A DNA stretch of 64,000 nt from Dendrobium chrysotoxum. Its lineage: Eukaryota; Streptophyta; Magnoliopsida; Asparagales; Orchidaceae. How positions within the stretch are numbered: position 1 is the first letter of the stretch; every line of letters starts with the position of its first letter. The notes beneath the pieces are model-generated. The model did not search any database and was not told the origin of the DNA. It saw only the letters and a list, made by a program, of their open reading frames with translations. Where the stretch lies: contig CM034312.1 in the NCBI GenBank assembly GCA_019925795.1, forward strand, positions 78,743,528 to 78,807,527, read 5' to 3'. The position numbers were made by a program, and so were the translations under genes. Shown here one piece after another: positions 11,054-23,425 of this stretch.

Positions 11054-12048
11054 CTGTTTTGAAAACCAAACCAGACTGGCCGGTTCAACCTTGAACCGGT
11101 CTGGTGGCCGGTCCAATCCAGCTTACAAAACCAACTCTGCATCAAACCGGAACAAACCGGATTGAACCGGAAGTTCAACAGGTGAACCGTCAAACAGGTC
11201 CGGGTTGGAAAAAACCGGCCGGTTTATTAAAAAAGTTTATTTTTGTTTTAATTAAATTTTAAATAATATATTTTAGTTTACGAAATTCTTTTAACTTTTT
11301 AAATAAATTTTATTAAATATGATGATTAATTACACCATAATATATGTAAATTATCACAAATAACTCACATAATTTGTTTAGGAAAAAGTGAGTACTTTAT
11401 ATTTTATAAAGGGTTCAAAGCAACATTCTCAAACTCCTCATATGATGTGGGACTAAAAAAGTTGCATGAATATTTAGTATGTGAATTTGAGCTTATGTGG
11501 GCTGGTTGGGCTTCAAATTTGGGCTTAGTTGGGTTACAAATTTATGCAATATGTATTATAATTTTCCTATAATATATATTATAAGAATTATAATATAAAA
11601 ATTTAATTTTATAAATTTAAATATTATATTAATTATTATTCTTATAAATATATTTAATTTGAACTATATAAATATATTATTTTTAAATGATATTTATATT
11701 TATAATTTTTATTATGTATTTTTTTAATTTATAAATATTATTAAATGCTCAAATATTTAATTATTTATATTATATTAATGATCATAAATTTTTAATATTA
11801 TAAATTTATATATTATATTAAATATTATTCTTATAAATACATTATTCTTAAATGATATTTATATGTATAAAATTTTATAAATATTATTAAATGCTTATAT
11901 ACTTAAATTATATTATGTTAATTTTATTAATTTTTAATAATATTATTATTTATTACATCATCCGGTTCGACCCCGATTCGATCGGTCGAATCGGTCGAAC
12001 GGTGAACCTCTCCTTCTTCCGGTTCGTTGTCCGGTCCGGTTTTCAAAA
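11054..12048. mobile_element. Terminal-inverted-repeat element inserted in a (TA)n tract
   Basis: The ends share GTTTTGAAAACC as an inverted repeat (left at about 11055, right ending about 12048), followed on both sides by ~100 bp rich in ACCGG/CCGGT. The middle is very AT-rich and non-coding. Both flanks are TA repeats, so the duplication length cannot be read; Mutator-like or hAT origin are both possible. Confidence 0.7.
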
Positions 12049-14750
12049 CTTATATATATATATAAGCGAACACGAACAAACATATTTCTTATGTTCAGCT
12101 CATTTCTATAATGAGCAAGTTGAACATGTGATTCTTTGTTACCTGAATTTGGACTACTCGTGAATACCGATATTTTCGGATAGCCTTATCCTACTATATA
12201 GATGACAACTCTTAGCATAAAAAATATCAACACCATTTTGATAATCACTAACCTACTCCTGAAAGCTTGAATACATCAATCATTTGCTTAGATTTCTAGT
12301 CTACTCCTAAAAATCTCAAATATTCTGCATTCACAACTCCCATCCTCAAAATCTTAGATATCTTATAGGATTTTTTCTCAGATCAATCTAACTAGATATT
12401 CTAAAAAAAAAAGATCTTATCATTCAACCAAATTCTTCTTAAAGATTTAAAATATCAATTCATGCATGAATTGGTCACAGTTGCCCATTGAACTAATATA
12501 GGCCCCTTTGAACCCTAGCCTAACCCAATGAAACCCTATTTGGTCAATGCATGTTAGAATTGGAAGAATTACTTATGGTTAACCCTTAAATAAGGCCCCC
12601 AAATATGTTAATAATAAATTAATCAAATCAAATTAACCCTATGTAGGTTTCAATTGAACCCTTTGACCTAATAGAACTCTAACTAACCCTTTTTTCTTTC
12701 ATGGAACCAATCCAATTAATTTTAATTGAATTGCTCAAATTGAGTGTTCTAATTGTATTAGGAAGATTCCAATATATCAATTATGGGTACTTTCAACCCA
12801 ATTGCCCCTTTGATAGGCTAATTGGCTAATTAAGCCACATTGACCTTATTTGATCTTCAATGTTAATTGACTAATTGGGTAATTTAAGTAAATTTAATTT
12901 AATCAATATTTTGGATTTATTTTAATTACTTAACCACAAAGGAAGTAATCTCAACTAACATTTTATTAAGGCTAGTTTGGTCAATTAATTACCCTATTTT
13001 CCACAATTTTGACATGAATAGGCTATGTTAGCCAAATTAACCAATTTAACTCTAATTGATCAAATTAATGAGATCAATTGTCCTTAATTATTTTATTACA
13101 TCCCCACCAAATCCAATCAACCATTGAATAAATCCAATTAACCCAATTAGATCATTTTCTCCAAGGTGATCCCATAAGTTATAGGGGTCTCACCTATTTG
13201 AGAGCTATTGAATTAATTAAATTAAATTAATCATTCTTAGGATGTTCTTACCATTGGACCTTTATGACCCTTTGATGTGACATTGATCAATCACTTGATC
13301 ATGAAAGTTCAATATTAAACTCATTGTTGATATAATTTGATTGAAGTGGATTTGGATCCCTCAAATCATCTAACCAAGGGATCCTATGCACTTAATCGAG
13401 GAAAGTCATAGGTCCCAATTGGCCCATTGTGGTTGGCCAGTTGATCAAATAAAGTTAAGTATGATGGTTTTAAATTGAACAAACTACCTCCAAACTTCAA
13501 ATTAATCAACTAAAATTTATATTTAGGGTTCATAATAGGATGTTTGCAAATAGAACACATTCTCACATAACAAATCAACCCATTAGTTGGATTAATTGAA
13601 TTGAAATGAACCAATTTGATTCATTTGAACCCAAATAGGTCAATTGAGCCAAATTGACTTTAACATCAAATTTGCTCAATCAATTGGGCATGGAGCTTCC
13701 CTACGGGTGAATGTGACATAACAGATTTTAGGTAAAACAAATTAACCATTTTGATCATATTTGGTCGAACAAGGTCATATGGATTATACATGCCTTCATT
13801 GAGTCCAAATTAAAATATCCACTTTCATAGGGTTTAGGTTTTTTAATTCAACCAATTGGCCAAATTGGGTTAAAATATCTAGCGTGATTTTAGACTAGTA
13901 TGTTAGAAAACTACCATAACTTGATCTAACCCATTTGACCTATTGAGATGGATCAATTTTCCCAAATGAGCCAACTTGAACCATTTATACAAAGTGGAGA
14001 CAAAATGAGCTAAATCCCATTGGATGGCCAACTCAATTGATCTCACTAATTCCATTTGATTCCAAAAGCACTGAGATAACTCCCAGATCAAGCTTAATCC
14101 TTAGAAAAGCCATTAGCTAAGGTTTACCATATGTGAAATTAAGCTTATAAGAAGATTAACATTGATACACATTACAAGCAAACTTCTCCCAACACCAAAG
14201 TTCAAGTACTATTTTATTCATCTACATGGGTACTCCATAGCCATCCAATTTATTTGATCAAGGCATGGGACAGCTAGAGAAGCAAGGTGGCCATGCAATT
14301 CCTTCTATATAATGTCAACCATGGGCCATGTGCAAGGGGAGAAGGAACTAACTCCTCATTTCTCTTAGAGAACTTCAATGAGTTTTCAAGAATTTTCTCA
14401 ATTATTTCCAATCAGCTCTGGCTACTCAACTTGCCAAGGAGATCAATTTCTTCTATTGTGCTAATTGATTGAGGTCAACCCACCAATCCAAGCACTCCCA
14501 ATCAAAACCTAAAGAGGGTTTCCCTCTTTTTGCTCACCTCAAAATAAGTGATCCATTGCTTCTGCCATAGAACGCTATGCAGGAGAATTTCTCAAACCCT
14601 AGATAGCCCTTAGGTGCTTTGGTCTCCATAGAGTTTTGGGTTCACAACAAGGTGAGTTAGACCCCTAGGATTGTAGACTTGGAGCTCCTAAACTTGCATG
14701 AATTGGATTCCTGACAAATGGTGCCTTTTAGGGGTAAAAAAATGCAATGA
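12049..14750. other. Long AATT/CCAATT-rich non-coding block, possibly LTR-derived
   Basis: About 2.6 kb dominated by AATTGG, CAATTGA, AACCCAATT and similar words, unlike its neighbours and without any long frame. Its right end (14300-14700) reads like a promoter and leader: TATATAATG, then sequence ending near CCTGACAAATGGTGCC. That layout would fit the LTR and leader of a decayed LTR retrotransposon, but I found no second LTR, primer-binding site or pol remnant. Confidence 0.35.
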
Positions 14751-16140
14751 TATATATGTCCTCAATACACTTTATAGGTTGGGGATGATTAAAAAATGTC
14801 ATCCATTTAAAATAGCTAGAAGGCTCTAATTAAGGCAACTGATCTTACCCTACCTCATTTGTAAATAAATTGTTTTGTGAATTCCCTTGGATTTTTTATG
14901 TGACCTCACCTTTGAGCCAAATTACATGAAAATTTGAATCATTTTTGTATCTAATTATAGAAATTATAAGAAAAATATTGGTTTGCCAAAGTATTCCTAT
15001 TTGTTATTATTAAACAATTAATTACCCTCCATTTTAATTATTTAACATATCAAATGAATTTAAAAAAAAACTAATATTCATTTAGGAGGTAAATAAAATC
15101 CTAATAAACTTTTTATAAAATTCACATGGCTAAATGAAATATTCTATAAATGCTTTAGTTTTTCACGGTCCTATTTTAGTCTTCAAAAATCTTGATAATT
15201 TACAATTAAGTTTCAAAGTTTTTTGGAATATATAGGAGAGTTTTTTTATACTTTTATGCCTCCCTAAATTATTTTAGAATTTTTTGTTATGTCCAATCAA
15301 TTAAAAATATTAATTTCATTGTTATGGCATGTATACCATGAGTGTGTTTTATTATTCTAAGCTTAATCTAATTTATTGGGATCTATTTAAGATAACTTTT
15401 AATAATTAAAATGTTATATATTTTAATTTTTTAAATATAAAATATATATTAAATACACTTAAGGAATCAAGGATTGCTTAAGCATATAATCTCATGCCAT
15501 TTAACTTATTCATATGATTTTTTCATATCATTTATGGCAAAATTAATTTTTTCCAATTTCAAAATCATGGCTTTCTAATTTTAGAATATTGGTTCATTGA
15601 AAAATTTTGATTTTCATGCATTTATAGCTTGACTAGTACATGTTTTTAAGGTCAAGCATGATGTAATACTTTCCAAATAATATAGATATTATTTATTTAT
15701 TTAATAATTTTCACAATCAATATGATTTTTTTGATATTATTAAAAATACTAATTAATTTTTAAGAAATCTAAAAATATTTGAGGAGGTTAATTTCATATG
15801 CAAGATTACATAGTCAAATCCTCTTAAATATTAGACATGTGTATTTCTCTTTGTTTAAAAACTATCTCTTCAAAATTTGAAAAGAAACAAAAAAATAATA
15901 ATTAATTCAATTAAGGCTTAATACATGTTTGTGAGTCAGATATTCTTAATTTTTTTTCAAATTATTTAATATTTTTCATAAATTTTCACTCATATATGAT
16001 AATTATGACAAAATTTTAAATAATTTTCAAAATTATTTTTAATATTTTGGAATGCACTATATTAATTAGACATATTTGAAATTTAGTTAATCTTTTATCA
16101 TAAATTGGCTAATGCTCCAAAGTTTTCTAATTATTTTCTA
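14751..16140. other. AT-rich intergenic DNA
   Basis: Very AT-rich, homopolymer-rich sequence with no frame above 60 codons of interest and no defined repeat. Confidence 0.55.
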
Positions 16141-16520
16141 TTTTTCTTTTTTTTTTTGGTTAAAACCGGCAAGGGGCCTACGTGTTAAATAAAAAAGCAG
16201 TTACAAGGTTCTTAAGGGGGACCTTCAGCTCCTTAATGCTCGAACGAGCTACAAAACAAATCAAAAGAAAACCTACGAGCCGAAAGTCCCTAGTAAGCTA
16301 AAATATAGAATAACCTAGTAACATTCTAAAGATGTTATAGACGAGCATCCAAAAAAGAAAGATAAAAAAGAGAGCATGAAGTACGATCTTTCTACTAAAA
16401 TATTTGAATCCAGCCAAAAGTAAATCCACCTGAAAATAAAAAAGGCTGCAAGACAAAAAGCAATTGCACCTAATAGTATAGAAGTATAAAAGAGAGGTGG
16501 CTAAATTAAAAGCCTCCAAA
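16141..16520 (-). mobile_element. Truncated 3' end of an L1-type LINE
   Basis: On the minus strand this ends in a poly(A) run (T run on plus, ~16148-16159). It aligns with the 3' UTR of the L1-type element at 62.0-64.0 kb: CGTGTTAA.., the GGTTC/GGACC hairpin at 16207-16223, AGCTCCTTAATGCTC, AACCTACGAGCC and TAACATTCTA all have counterparts at 62.05-62.20 kb. No coding part remains. Confidence 0.65.
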
Positions 16521-16944
16521 GACGTAAGAGAATTAGAGAACTAAATGTACCTCTAAATATGTGGGTAAGTTAGTTTAAGCCAAGCTAACTCAGTTTATTC
16601 GATCTCAGTTAAAAAAAAAATCACTAGCCTACAAGCGAACTCACCTCAAGCAGGCAACTACAATATAAAAACTCATCTCAGTATGGCAAGTATGGTCGAT
16701 CAGTCGACCTTAGCAAGTATTATCTATGAAGTTGTCCCTAGTAAGTACTCAATGAAGGATAATTATAATGAGATGGAACTTGGTGTTTTCTAACCAACCC
16801 AAAACTGACATGTTATTTAGTCTTTAGGTGATTGCCTCAACTTAATCAGACTTTCTATACTAGTTGGTCCTCACTCAAGTTATTGTGTCAGGTTCAAATT
16901 GGATAATTCAGCTCAAATATTGTTTAGGAATATTTTGATCACAA
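16521..16944. other. Unassigned intergenic DNA
   Basis: No gene, repeat end or motif recognised between the L1-type 3' end and the RTE tail. Confidence 0.45.
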
Positions 16945-17330
16945 CAACAAGCCTTTGTCCCACTACGTGGGGTCGGCTACATAAATCCTTTTTCTCCATT
17001 GTATCTTATTAAAAGTCAAATTCTTGTTTAAATCTAATAAAGAAAGATCATTTCTAATAATATCTAACCAAGTCTTTTTAGGTCTATTTCTACCTTTCTT
17101 AATATAAGTCAAATCTAATACATCTACTTTCCTAACCGGATCATCGGAAGGTCGCCATTTTATGTGACCAAACCATCTATGGCAACTCTCTCTAACTTAT
17201 CTTCCACTGGAGCTACTCCAACTTTTTCACATATATGCTCATTTCGTATCCTGTCTCTAAGGGTAAAGCTACTCATCCACCTAAGCATCCTCATCTCTGC
17301 AACACTTAACTTAGTATTATGCTTCTCTTT
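16945..17330 (-). mobile_element. 3' part of an RTE-type LINE, interrupted copy
   Basis: Read on the minus strand it encodes the C-terminal region (EKHNTKLSVAEMRML, then FTLRDRIRNEH, VGVAP, FGH-like remnants) and ends in the standard RTE tail (CCGACCCCACGTAGTGGGAC, TTG repeats). The coding match stops abruptly at the X1 sequence. The 5' half of an RTE copy on the same strand lies on the far side of X1 (21.57-23.2 kb). Confidence 0.8.
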
Positions 17331-20300
17331 GTGGGTCTCCGAAAGGATTCTACTTGTGGGGAACAGAATGTGAAGGGTACGACCACACTATCCCGTAGGA
17401 CAAAATGATCGTAGACCTTCGCATTCTACACAAATAGACCAATGGGAGGGCAGATGGGATTATACATATGATTAGCCATGGAGGATAAAGGCTTTCGCCC
17501 ACATACTTCGATGGATAATAATATGCATAACCCAAAAGTCATGAGATTTCCCCCACTCGATACATCAGCTCGGATGGGGTTTATTTGATGTGGGGATCGG
17601 TCTCCCACGGGCGCAAGCCCCCGTGATTAATTACATCTTAGACCTTGGCCTAAGAAAACTCTCGATTATGGATGATATATTATTCTCTCAAATGGATTTG
17701 GCACGTAGGAAAATTTCTAGGATCTTCCTAATCAAGGGGAGAAGATAGGCTCAACTCGGTTACTTCAACATACACGGATCACATAAGCACTCGGCCGGTC
17801 AAACTGGAGGAAACTGAAAAAAAAAAGAAATCACTTCATACCACATGCGTGAGAGAAAGATAGAAGCGGCGCCATCTATGTGACGCGGATAGGTAGGGTT
17901 TATAGCCCCAGAAGGAGGAGGAGCTTACCCACCGATGAGGCATACCACGAGACACCCAGTGTAGTAGCCTTGAATCCTAAATCTAGGGTGGGCTTAGTGT
18001 TCCATACAACACTAGGGCCAGTGTCCTAAATAATGCATCCTGGACTTATATCCTGCCTGAAAAGGAAAGCCAGCTAAACCACCTAATCGTATAAAATTCA
18101 TGCTATCCGGTCTTTATGAAAGATGGGTGGATGGCTGAGTTTTTGGAATTTGAGGTCGACATCTAGAGAGATTTCCTAAGTGACCCTGAACTTATGTATG
18201 GTACTATGCTCCTAAGACTAATGCAATTAAATTTTAATTTTAATTAGTTACTAATACAATGCGTGCTGATTAAATACCCAAATCAGAGATGTATGAAATT
18301 TTAAAAAGCCTTATAAAAATAAATTTTTAGAAAGACTAGGCTTCCCCAGGTTCAGAACCTCATCCTCATAGGTCGGATTATCTGAACTCTACCCTCGGGC
18401 GGGGAAGTGTCTAAACAAGGAAAGAAGATGCATTGATATGCATGCGACCCCGGACGATTCCGGCTATTCCCTAAATCGTTATCTTTCTATGTTATTTAAT
18501 TCCTAACATTTTAGTTTTAATTACGAGTAGAAGAATTTTGTCCCTAAAGAGCCTAGCGAATCAGGCACATGCACATGCAAGAAAGAAAACCTATGAAAAC
18601 CATGCTATTTTTACTGCGCAAACAAGTAAGTAAATCATCACATCAGAAATCACAAAAGAGAGTGTCCAAAGTCCATGGCAAGTGCCATACAATATACATC
18701 CCAGAGTACAGAAAAGTAGTGGTGGCCAGGCTCCACCGACAACAACCTGGATTCTAATCCTATAGAACAACGCAAGTTTTAAAATGAGGCATTTTTAGTC
18801 TTCATCTTCATCTTCTGGTCCTTCTGTGGATCGCCTTCTCTTAGTCTCCTCGTAGTACACCGCCAGTAGGATATCCAAATGAAAAGAAATTCCCTGTGAG
18901 GGGACTTTCTTTTCCCTTTGGATCCCTAATCTTTCATAAAATGCCCCATTTTACAAACTTTCACAACTCGATACAATGAATACATTACATCAGAATTATA
19001 AAAGAAAAATCTAGACTCTCCTGCAGGGTTATCCTAAACAATCAGAATCAATCATCCCACGCAGTTACATATGAAAATAAAAAGAAAATACTCAAACCAG
19101 CCACACTTGGCCATGCTCTTATTTATTTGGGGGCTAAGTAGCTAAAGCACCTGTAGCAATTATTTATGATTTATTTATTTTTAGCCCCATTTTAGCGCTG
19201 TGTGAGCATGGCCACCTGCAGAAAACATCGTCAGTATCAAAATCGTCCCTAACCTATGGGTAATCTATCGCCCATCACATCACAGAGACAATGCAGTAAA
19301 TAAAGTGACCATCACAGAAATCAATACAGAAATCTAACACAGAAACTAGAATAACCAACACACGTGTCACATGCAAATCGCCACATCACAGGAACAAAAG
19401 TAAAGAAAACACCGGCCTAACCTAAAACTAGGAGTCGTGTCCTACTAAACAAATCTAGGTGTGTGTAGGCTGTGTGGTTTTAGGTGTGTCCTATGTAGGA
19501 TAATTTAGTTAAAGTTATTTGTAATTTGATTTGTTGAAGGTAAAGGGGATTTTTGGTTTAAATGCAAGTATTAGCAAATTAAGATTGATTTTAGGGATTT
19601 TATTCTAGTGTTCAATTGATTACTACCTTTGTTGCTCACCGAGGCCGTGAGGTTTATTTCACCCTCCTTGGGGCTAACTTAATAGCCTCGTAGGCCTGGG
19701 TTACCCAGTAGTAACCAATGTTGTTGAGTTAATTTAGTTTGTTGAAAATTAAAAGAGAGGTAGATTAAATGATTTATCATTAATTAAAGGGGTTTGTTGG
19801 TTGATTTTAAGAAATTAGATTAATGATGTAATTAAAACTTAGGTGAGTTGTTAAGGTTCTAAAGTTCAAGTTGTACTTATGTTTTAATAAATCTCCTATG
19901 GGTTTGTTGATTAAGCAATGGTTCATTAGTGCTCAAGGTTAGGGGTGTTTTAGGCCAAGTATGAGATTAACTACAGGAGGGTTTGATTAAGGTTTGAGTT
20001 CTAGAAAAGTTTTAGTTTTAGGTTTGTTCTCCAATTTTATAACTCTTAGGTTCAAATTGATTTTTAGTGGATTTTGTTTAGTTAGTATTTGATTAGGGGA
20101 TGATTAATAAATTAGCTTTAGTTCACCTTTATGTTCAAGTTCTCCTTCTTAATGATTGTACGGGTTGATTATGATTTGATTAGGAGTTGGATATCTTTTA
20201 TACATTTTGATTTGATCTCTTACCAATTTGTTAGAGGTTTGATTATGGGTTGGTTGTTATTAGTGATTAATTAGCCTTAGATATCACTACACTAATCCTA

Positions 20301-21565
20301 TGGTAGAATGTCACTATGCTTTTCTATGTTTTATGATTTCTATCCTAAAAAAAGCATGCATCATAAGTCTATGTTGTCTAAGACTCATCCTTAGGTTTTT
20401 GTCCTTAGATGTCACTAATATTGTAGGAGATAAAATGAAGTTCATTTTCTAACCCTTCAAAGCGTTCGTACGTATCAACGGGCTTAGGGATCTAAAAGAA
20501 ATAAAAAGATCCTAATAATATTGAAGTTACTACAAGGCCCTAAGGGTGGGAGGCGTGCACACTGATGGCTCCTAAAGGCTATCTAAGTTTTAAGAAACTT
20601 ACAGCACTGGGGGCTATGACCCAGTGGTACCGCCCGTAGCACCCCCACCGGAATGAATGGGGGCGACTGATTTGTTTGTGTAGGCTCCTTCGTCACGGCG
20701 ATTATTGGATTCACTGCCCCTTTGCTCTCCCGGATGCACCTCGTAAAACACAAACAAGTAAAGGAGAGTTGTATTAGAGCACATTAATATTAGTTGTATA
20801 AATAACAAAAAAAACATTATTAAAATATTAACGTACCTTGTTCTTATCGGGCTTGTATACCGGTTGAGCCACTTTGCACATCGCGTAGGTCATTCGCCAT
20901 TTGGGTTTTCCCCATTTTCGCAAGCATTCAATCTCAAAGCATGAAAGAGACGACGGAAGGACCAAAAGAAAAGCAAGAGACGACTAAATGCAATAAAAAA
21001 AGAAAAGAATGAAAACCATAAATGAAAGGAATGTAGGCATTGTTATTGTTAGGCACACTTCTTTGAAGCCAAGTGTGCCACTAAAACGGCCTTCTCTCCA
21101 ATTCAATACAATATGAATAGGAAAGAGGGTGTTTTCAATGCCCTTTATTGTCCCCACATACCAAATAAAGCACTTGACACATTTGACTCAACTACCCACA
21201 ATACATTCTTACATAAACCCTAAAGCAGCTAAGGGGGAGGAGTTCCCAAATCTCAACTCAAAATAAGGATAAGTCCTTTCTCATTTCGCATTCTTCTAAA
21301 ATCCGACTCTGAAAACGAATACAAACAAGAAGGAAGACAAACCTCTTCATAAAAAAAAAATCGTTCGTTCTGAAAGGAGAAAGGGATCTTTCAATCCAAA
21401 ACCGATCATAAAGCTCCAAATCCCAAAATTATCTTATGAAACTCCCGAATGAGATAACATGCAAAACCCCTCATCGAAAATAAAGCAAGAAAAAAACATA
21501 AATAATAATAATAAAAAAAAAGACTCTTTCCAACAAAAAGGGCATTGAAAACAATAAATAATATT
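17331..21565. mobile_element. Non-coding retroelement-like family X, member X1
   Basis: It starts TGTGGGTCTCCGAAA, as member X2 does at 54239, and for ~700 bp shares colinear blocks with X2 (GGCAGATG, TTTCGCCC, the GCAA-loop hairpin at 17606-17625, GTGATTAATTA, CTCTCGATTA, GGGCTTAGTG). It has no frame longer than ~70 codons. It sits between the two halves of an RTE LINE and therefore looks inserted into it. The TG start is LTR-like, but I could not define two LTRs, a primer-binding site or pol genes. The strand is not known. Homology to X2 fades after about 18.5 kb; 19.4-20.5 kb is AT-rich. Confidence 0.5.
19108..19214. other. Inverted repeat inside X1
   Basis: TGGCCATGCTC (19108-19118) and its perfect complement (19204-19214) enclose a second inner pair (GGGGGCTAA / TTAGCCCC). 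The transcript could fold into a two-step hairpin of ~107 nt. Confidence 0.5.
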
Positions 21566-23225
21566 AACTCCTTTCTTTTCAAGAACTCTCAATAGCACTT
21601 CTCTTGGGACTTTATCATATGATTTCTCTAAATCAATAAATATCATATGTAGATCCTTCTTATTCCCTCTATATTTCTCCATCAAACCTCTCAATAAATG
21701 TATGGCTTCCATAATAGACCTACTTGGCATGAATCCAAATTGATTTTGAGAAACATTAGTATCACGCCGCAACATATGCTCCATAACTCGCTCCCATAAT
21801 TTTAAAGTATGACACATTAACTTAATTCCTCTATAATTTGCACAATCTTGTGCATCATCTTTATTCTTAAAATAAGAATTAACACACTTATTTACCACTC
21901 TTCTAGCATCTTTTTAGTCTTCAAAATAGCATTAAAAAGTTTAGTAAGCCAAAAAATTCCTTCATCTCCTAAGCATTTTCACATCTCTATTGGAATATCA
22001 TCAGGTCCAACAGCTTTTCCATCCTTTATTTTCTTTAAAGCCTCTCTAACTTCATTTTTACTAATACTCCGATAAAAGTAGAAATCTTTATTTTCATTTA
22101 GGGCGCTAAGGTCACTAAAGTCATTCGTATTTTCACATTCTTCATTAAAAAGTTTGGCAAAATATCTCATCCTTTTTTGTTGAAAATCATCTTCTAAGAA
22201 AAGTTCTTTTTGATCTTTATCTTTAATACACTTCACTTGAACTAAATTTTTACTACTCCTATCTTTTTATTTGGCTAACTTATACATATATCTTTCTTTC
22301 TCCTTAGTATCTAATATATTATATAAATCATTAAAAGCTAAGATCTTTATATCGCATATTACTCTTAGATTCCTTACGTGCCTCTTTATATCTTTCTCAA
22401 TTATCAGAATTTTTACATTTGAACTAATTTTTATAGCAAATCTTCTTATTTTTTTTATCTTTTCTTGCACATTTGGATTCCATCACCAACTATTTTTACT
22501 ATTAGGAGGTTTTTCCTTTGATACTTTAAACATATTTTTTGCAATATTCTTAATATCACTAGTCATTTTTTTTCCACATAACATTAGCATCCTCATTAAT
22601 AAACAAAATTTTAAGATCTAAAATCTTACGCTCAAAAATATTTTTATTAATATTATGTAAATGCTCACATCTAATCCTAGAATATTATTTTACTTTATTT
22701 TTTATTTTTTATTTTTTTTATTTATCTTAAAGTCCAAAACTAATAATCGATGTTAGGTACATAAATTTTTACTCGGAATAATTTTATAAACTTTGCAATC
22801 TAAACAATCTAATTTTTTTTATAAAAAAATAATCAATCTGAGTTGTACTATATTTATTTTGTAAGTAATGAGATGCTAATCTTTTTTCTTAAATAAGGTA
22901 TTAACAATTAAAAAATTATAAGCTAAAAAAATCTAATATGATCTTATCACCTTCATTTATGATTCCAAACTCATGGCCATCATGAATGTTTTTAAAATCA
23001 TCTACCTCTCTACCAACATGTTCATTTAAATCTCCTTCAATAAAAACTCTTTTTTCAAGAGGTATCTTCTGTATTAATTCTTTTAAGTCATTCTAAAATT
23101 TTAATTTTTAACCCATTTCCAAACCTACTTGAGGAGCATAAACGCTTATAATATTAATAATTTTAGTATTAATAATAATCTTTAAAGTTATAATTCTATC
23201 TTAAATTATATTAGTTTTATAAAAT
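21566..23225 (-). mobile_element. RTE-type LINE, 5' half (endonuclease and reverse transcriptase), decayed
   Basis: On the minus strand, from 23.2 kb leftwards, it encodes an AP-endonuclease remnant (GDLNEH.GREVDDF), then a linker, then reverse-transcriptase blocks: AVGPDDIPIEM, YRGIKLMCHTLKLWERV, NQFGFMPSRSIMEAIHLLR and FIDLEKSYDKVPRE. Stops and frameshifts break it into three main frames (21434-21898, 21979-22236, 22267-22470). Homology ends at ~21566, just after the KKGVN motif, where X1 begins. The YADD-type catalytic block is lost with the missing ~0.6 kb. Confidence 0.85.
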
Positions 23226-23238
23226 TATTCTTCAAATT

Positions 23239-23239
<1 letters not shown>

Positions 23240-23278
<39 letters not shown>
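23240..23278. repeat. (TA)n microsatellite upstream of UVSSA
   Basis: About 19 TA units, between the LINE remnant and the UVSSA start codon. TA tracts often expand at such junctions. Confidence 0.9.
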
Positions 23279-23283
<5 letters not shown>

Positions 23284-23425
23284 CTCAAATTGGGGACCTC
23301 TTCTGAGCTACCTATTCAGGTCAAATATGGATAACCGCTGAATGGATCATTTTAACCGCCTCTGAAATGCTAGTTAATATTTTTTTATAAAACTAGGATT
23401 TTGGAGCAGAGCGAGCGGGAGGCAA
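23279..23425 (+). promoter_or_regulatory. Short upstream region of the UVSSA homologue
   Basis: Only ~147 bp separate the TA repeat from the start codon, and ~200 bp separate it from the decayed LINE. A TATA-like TTTTTTATAAAAC lies near 23383-23395, so a start site ~30 bp downstream would leave a very short leader. Placement is inferred from sequence only. Confidence 0.3.

Noticed and set aside
20614..20660. TGGTACCGCCCGTAG as a retrotransposon primer-binding site
   Set aside because: It does not match a plant tRNA 3' end I can name, and no LTR edge is next to it.
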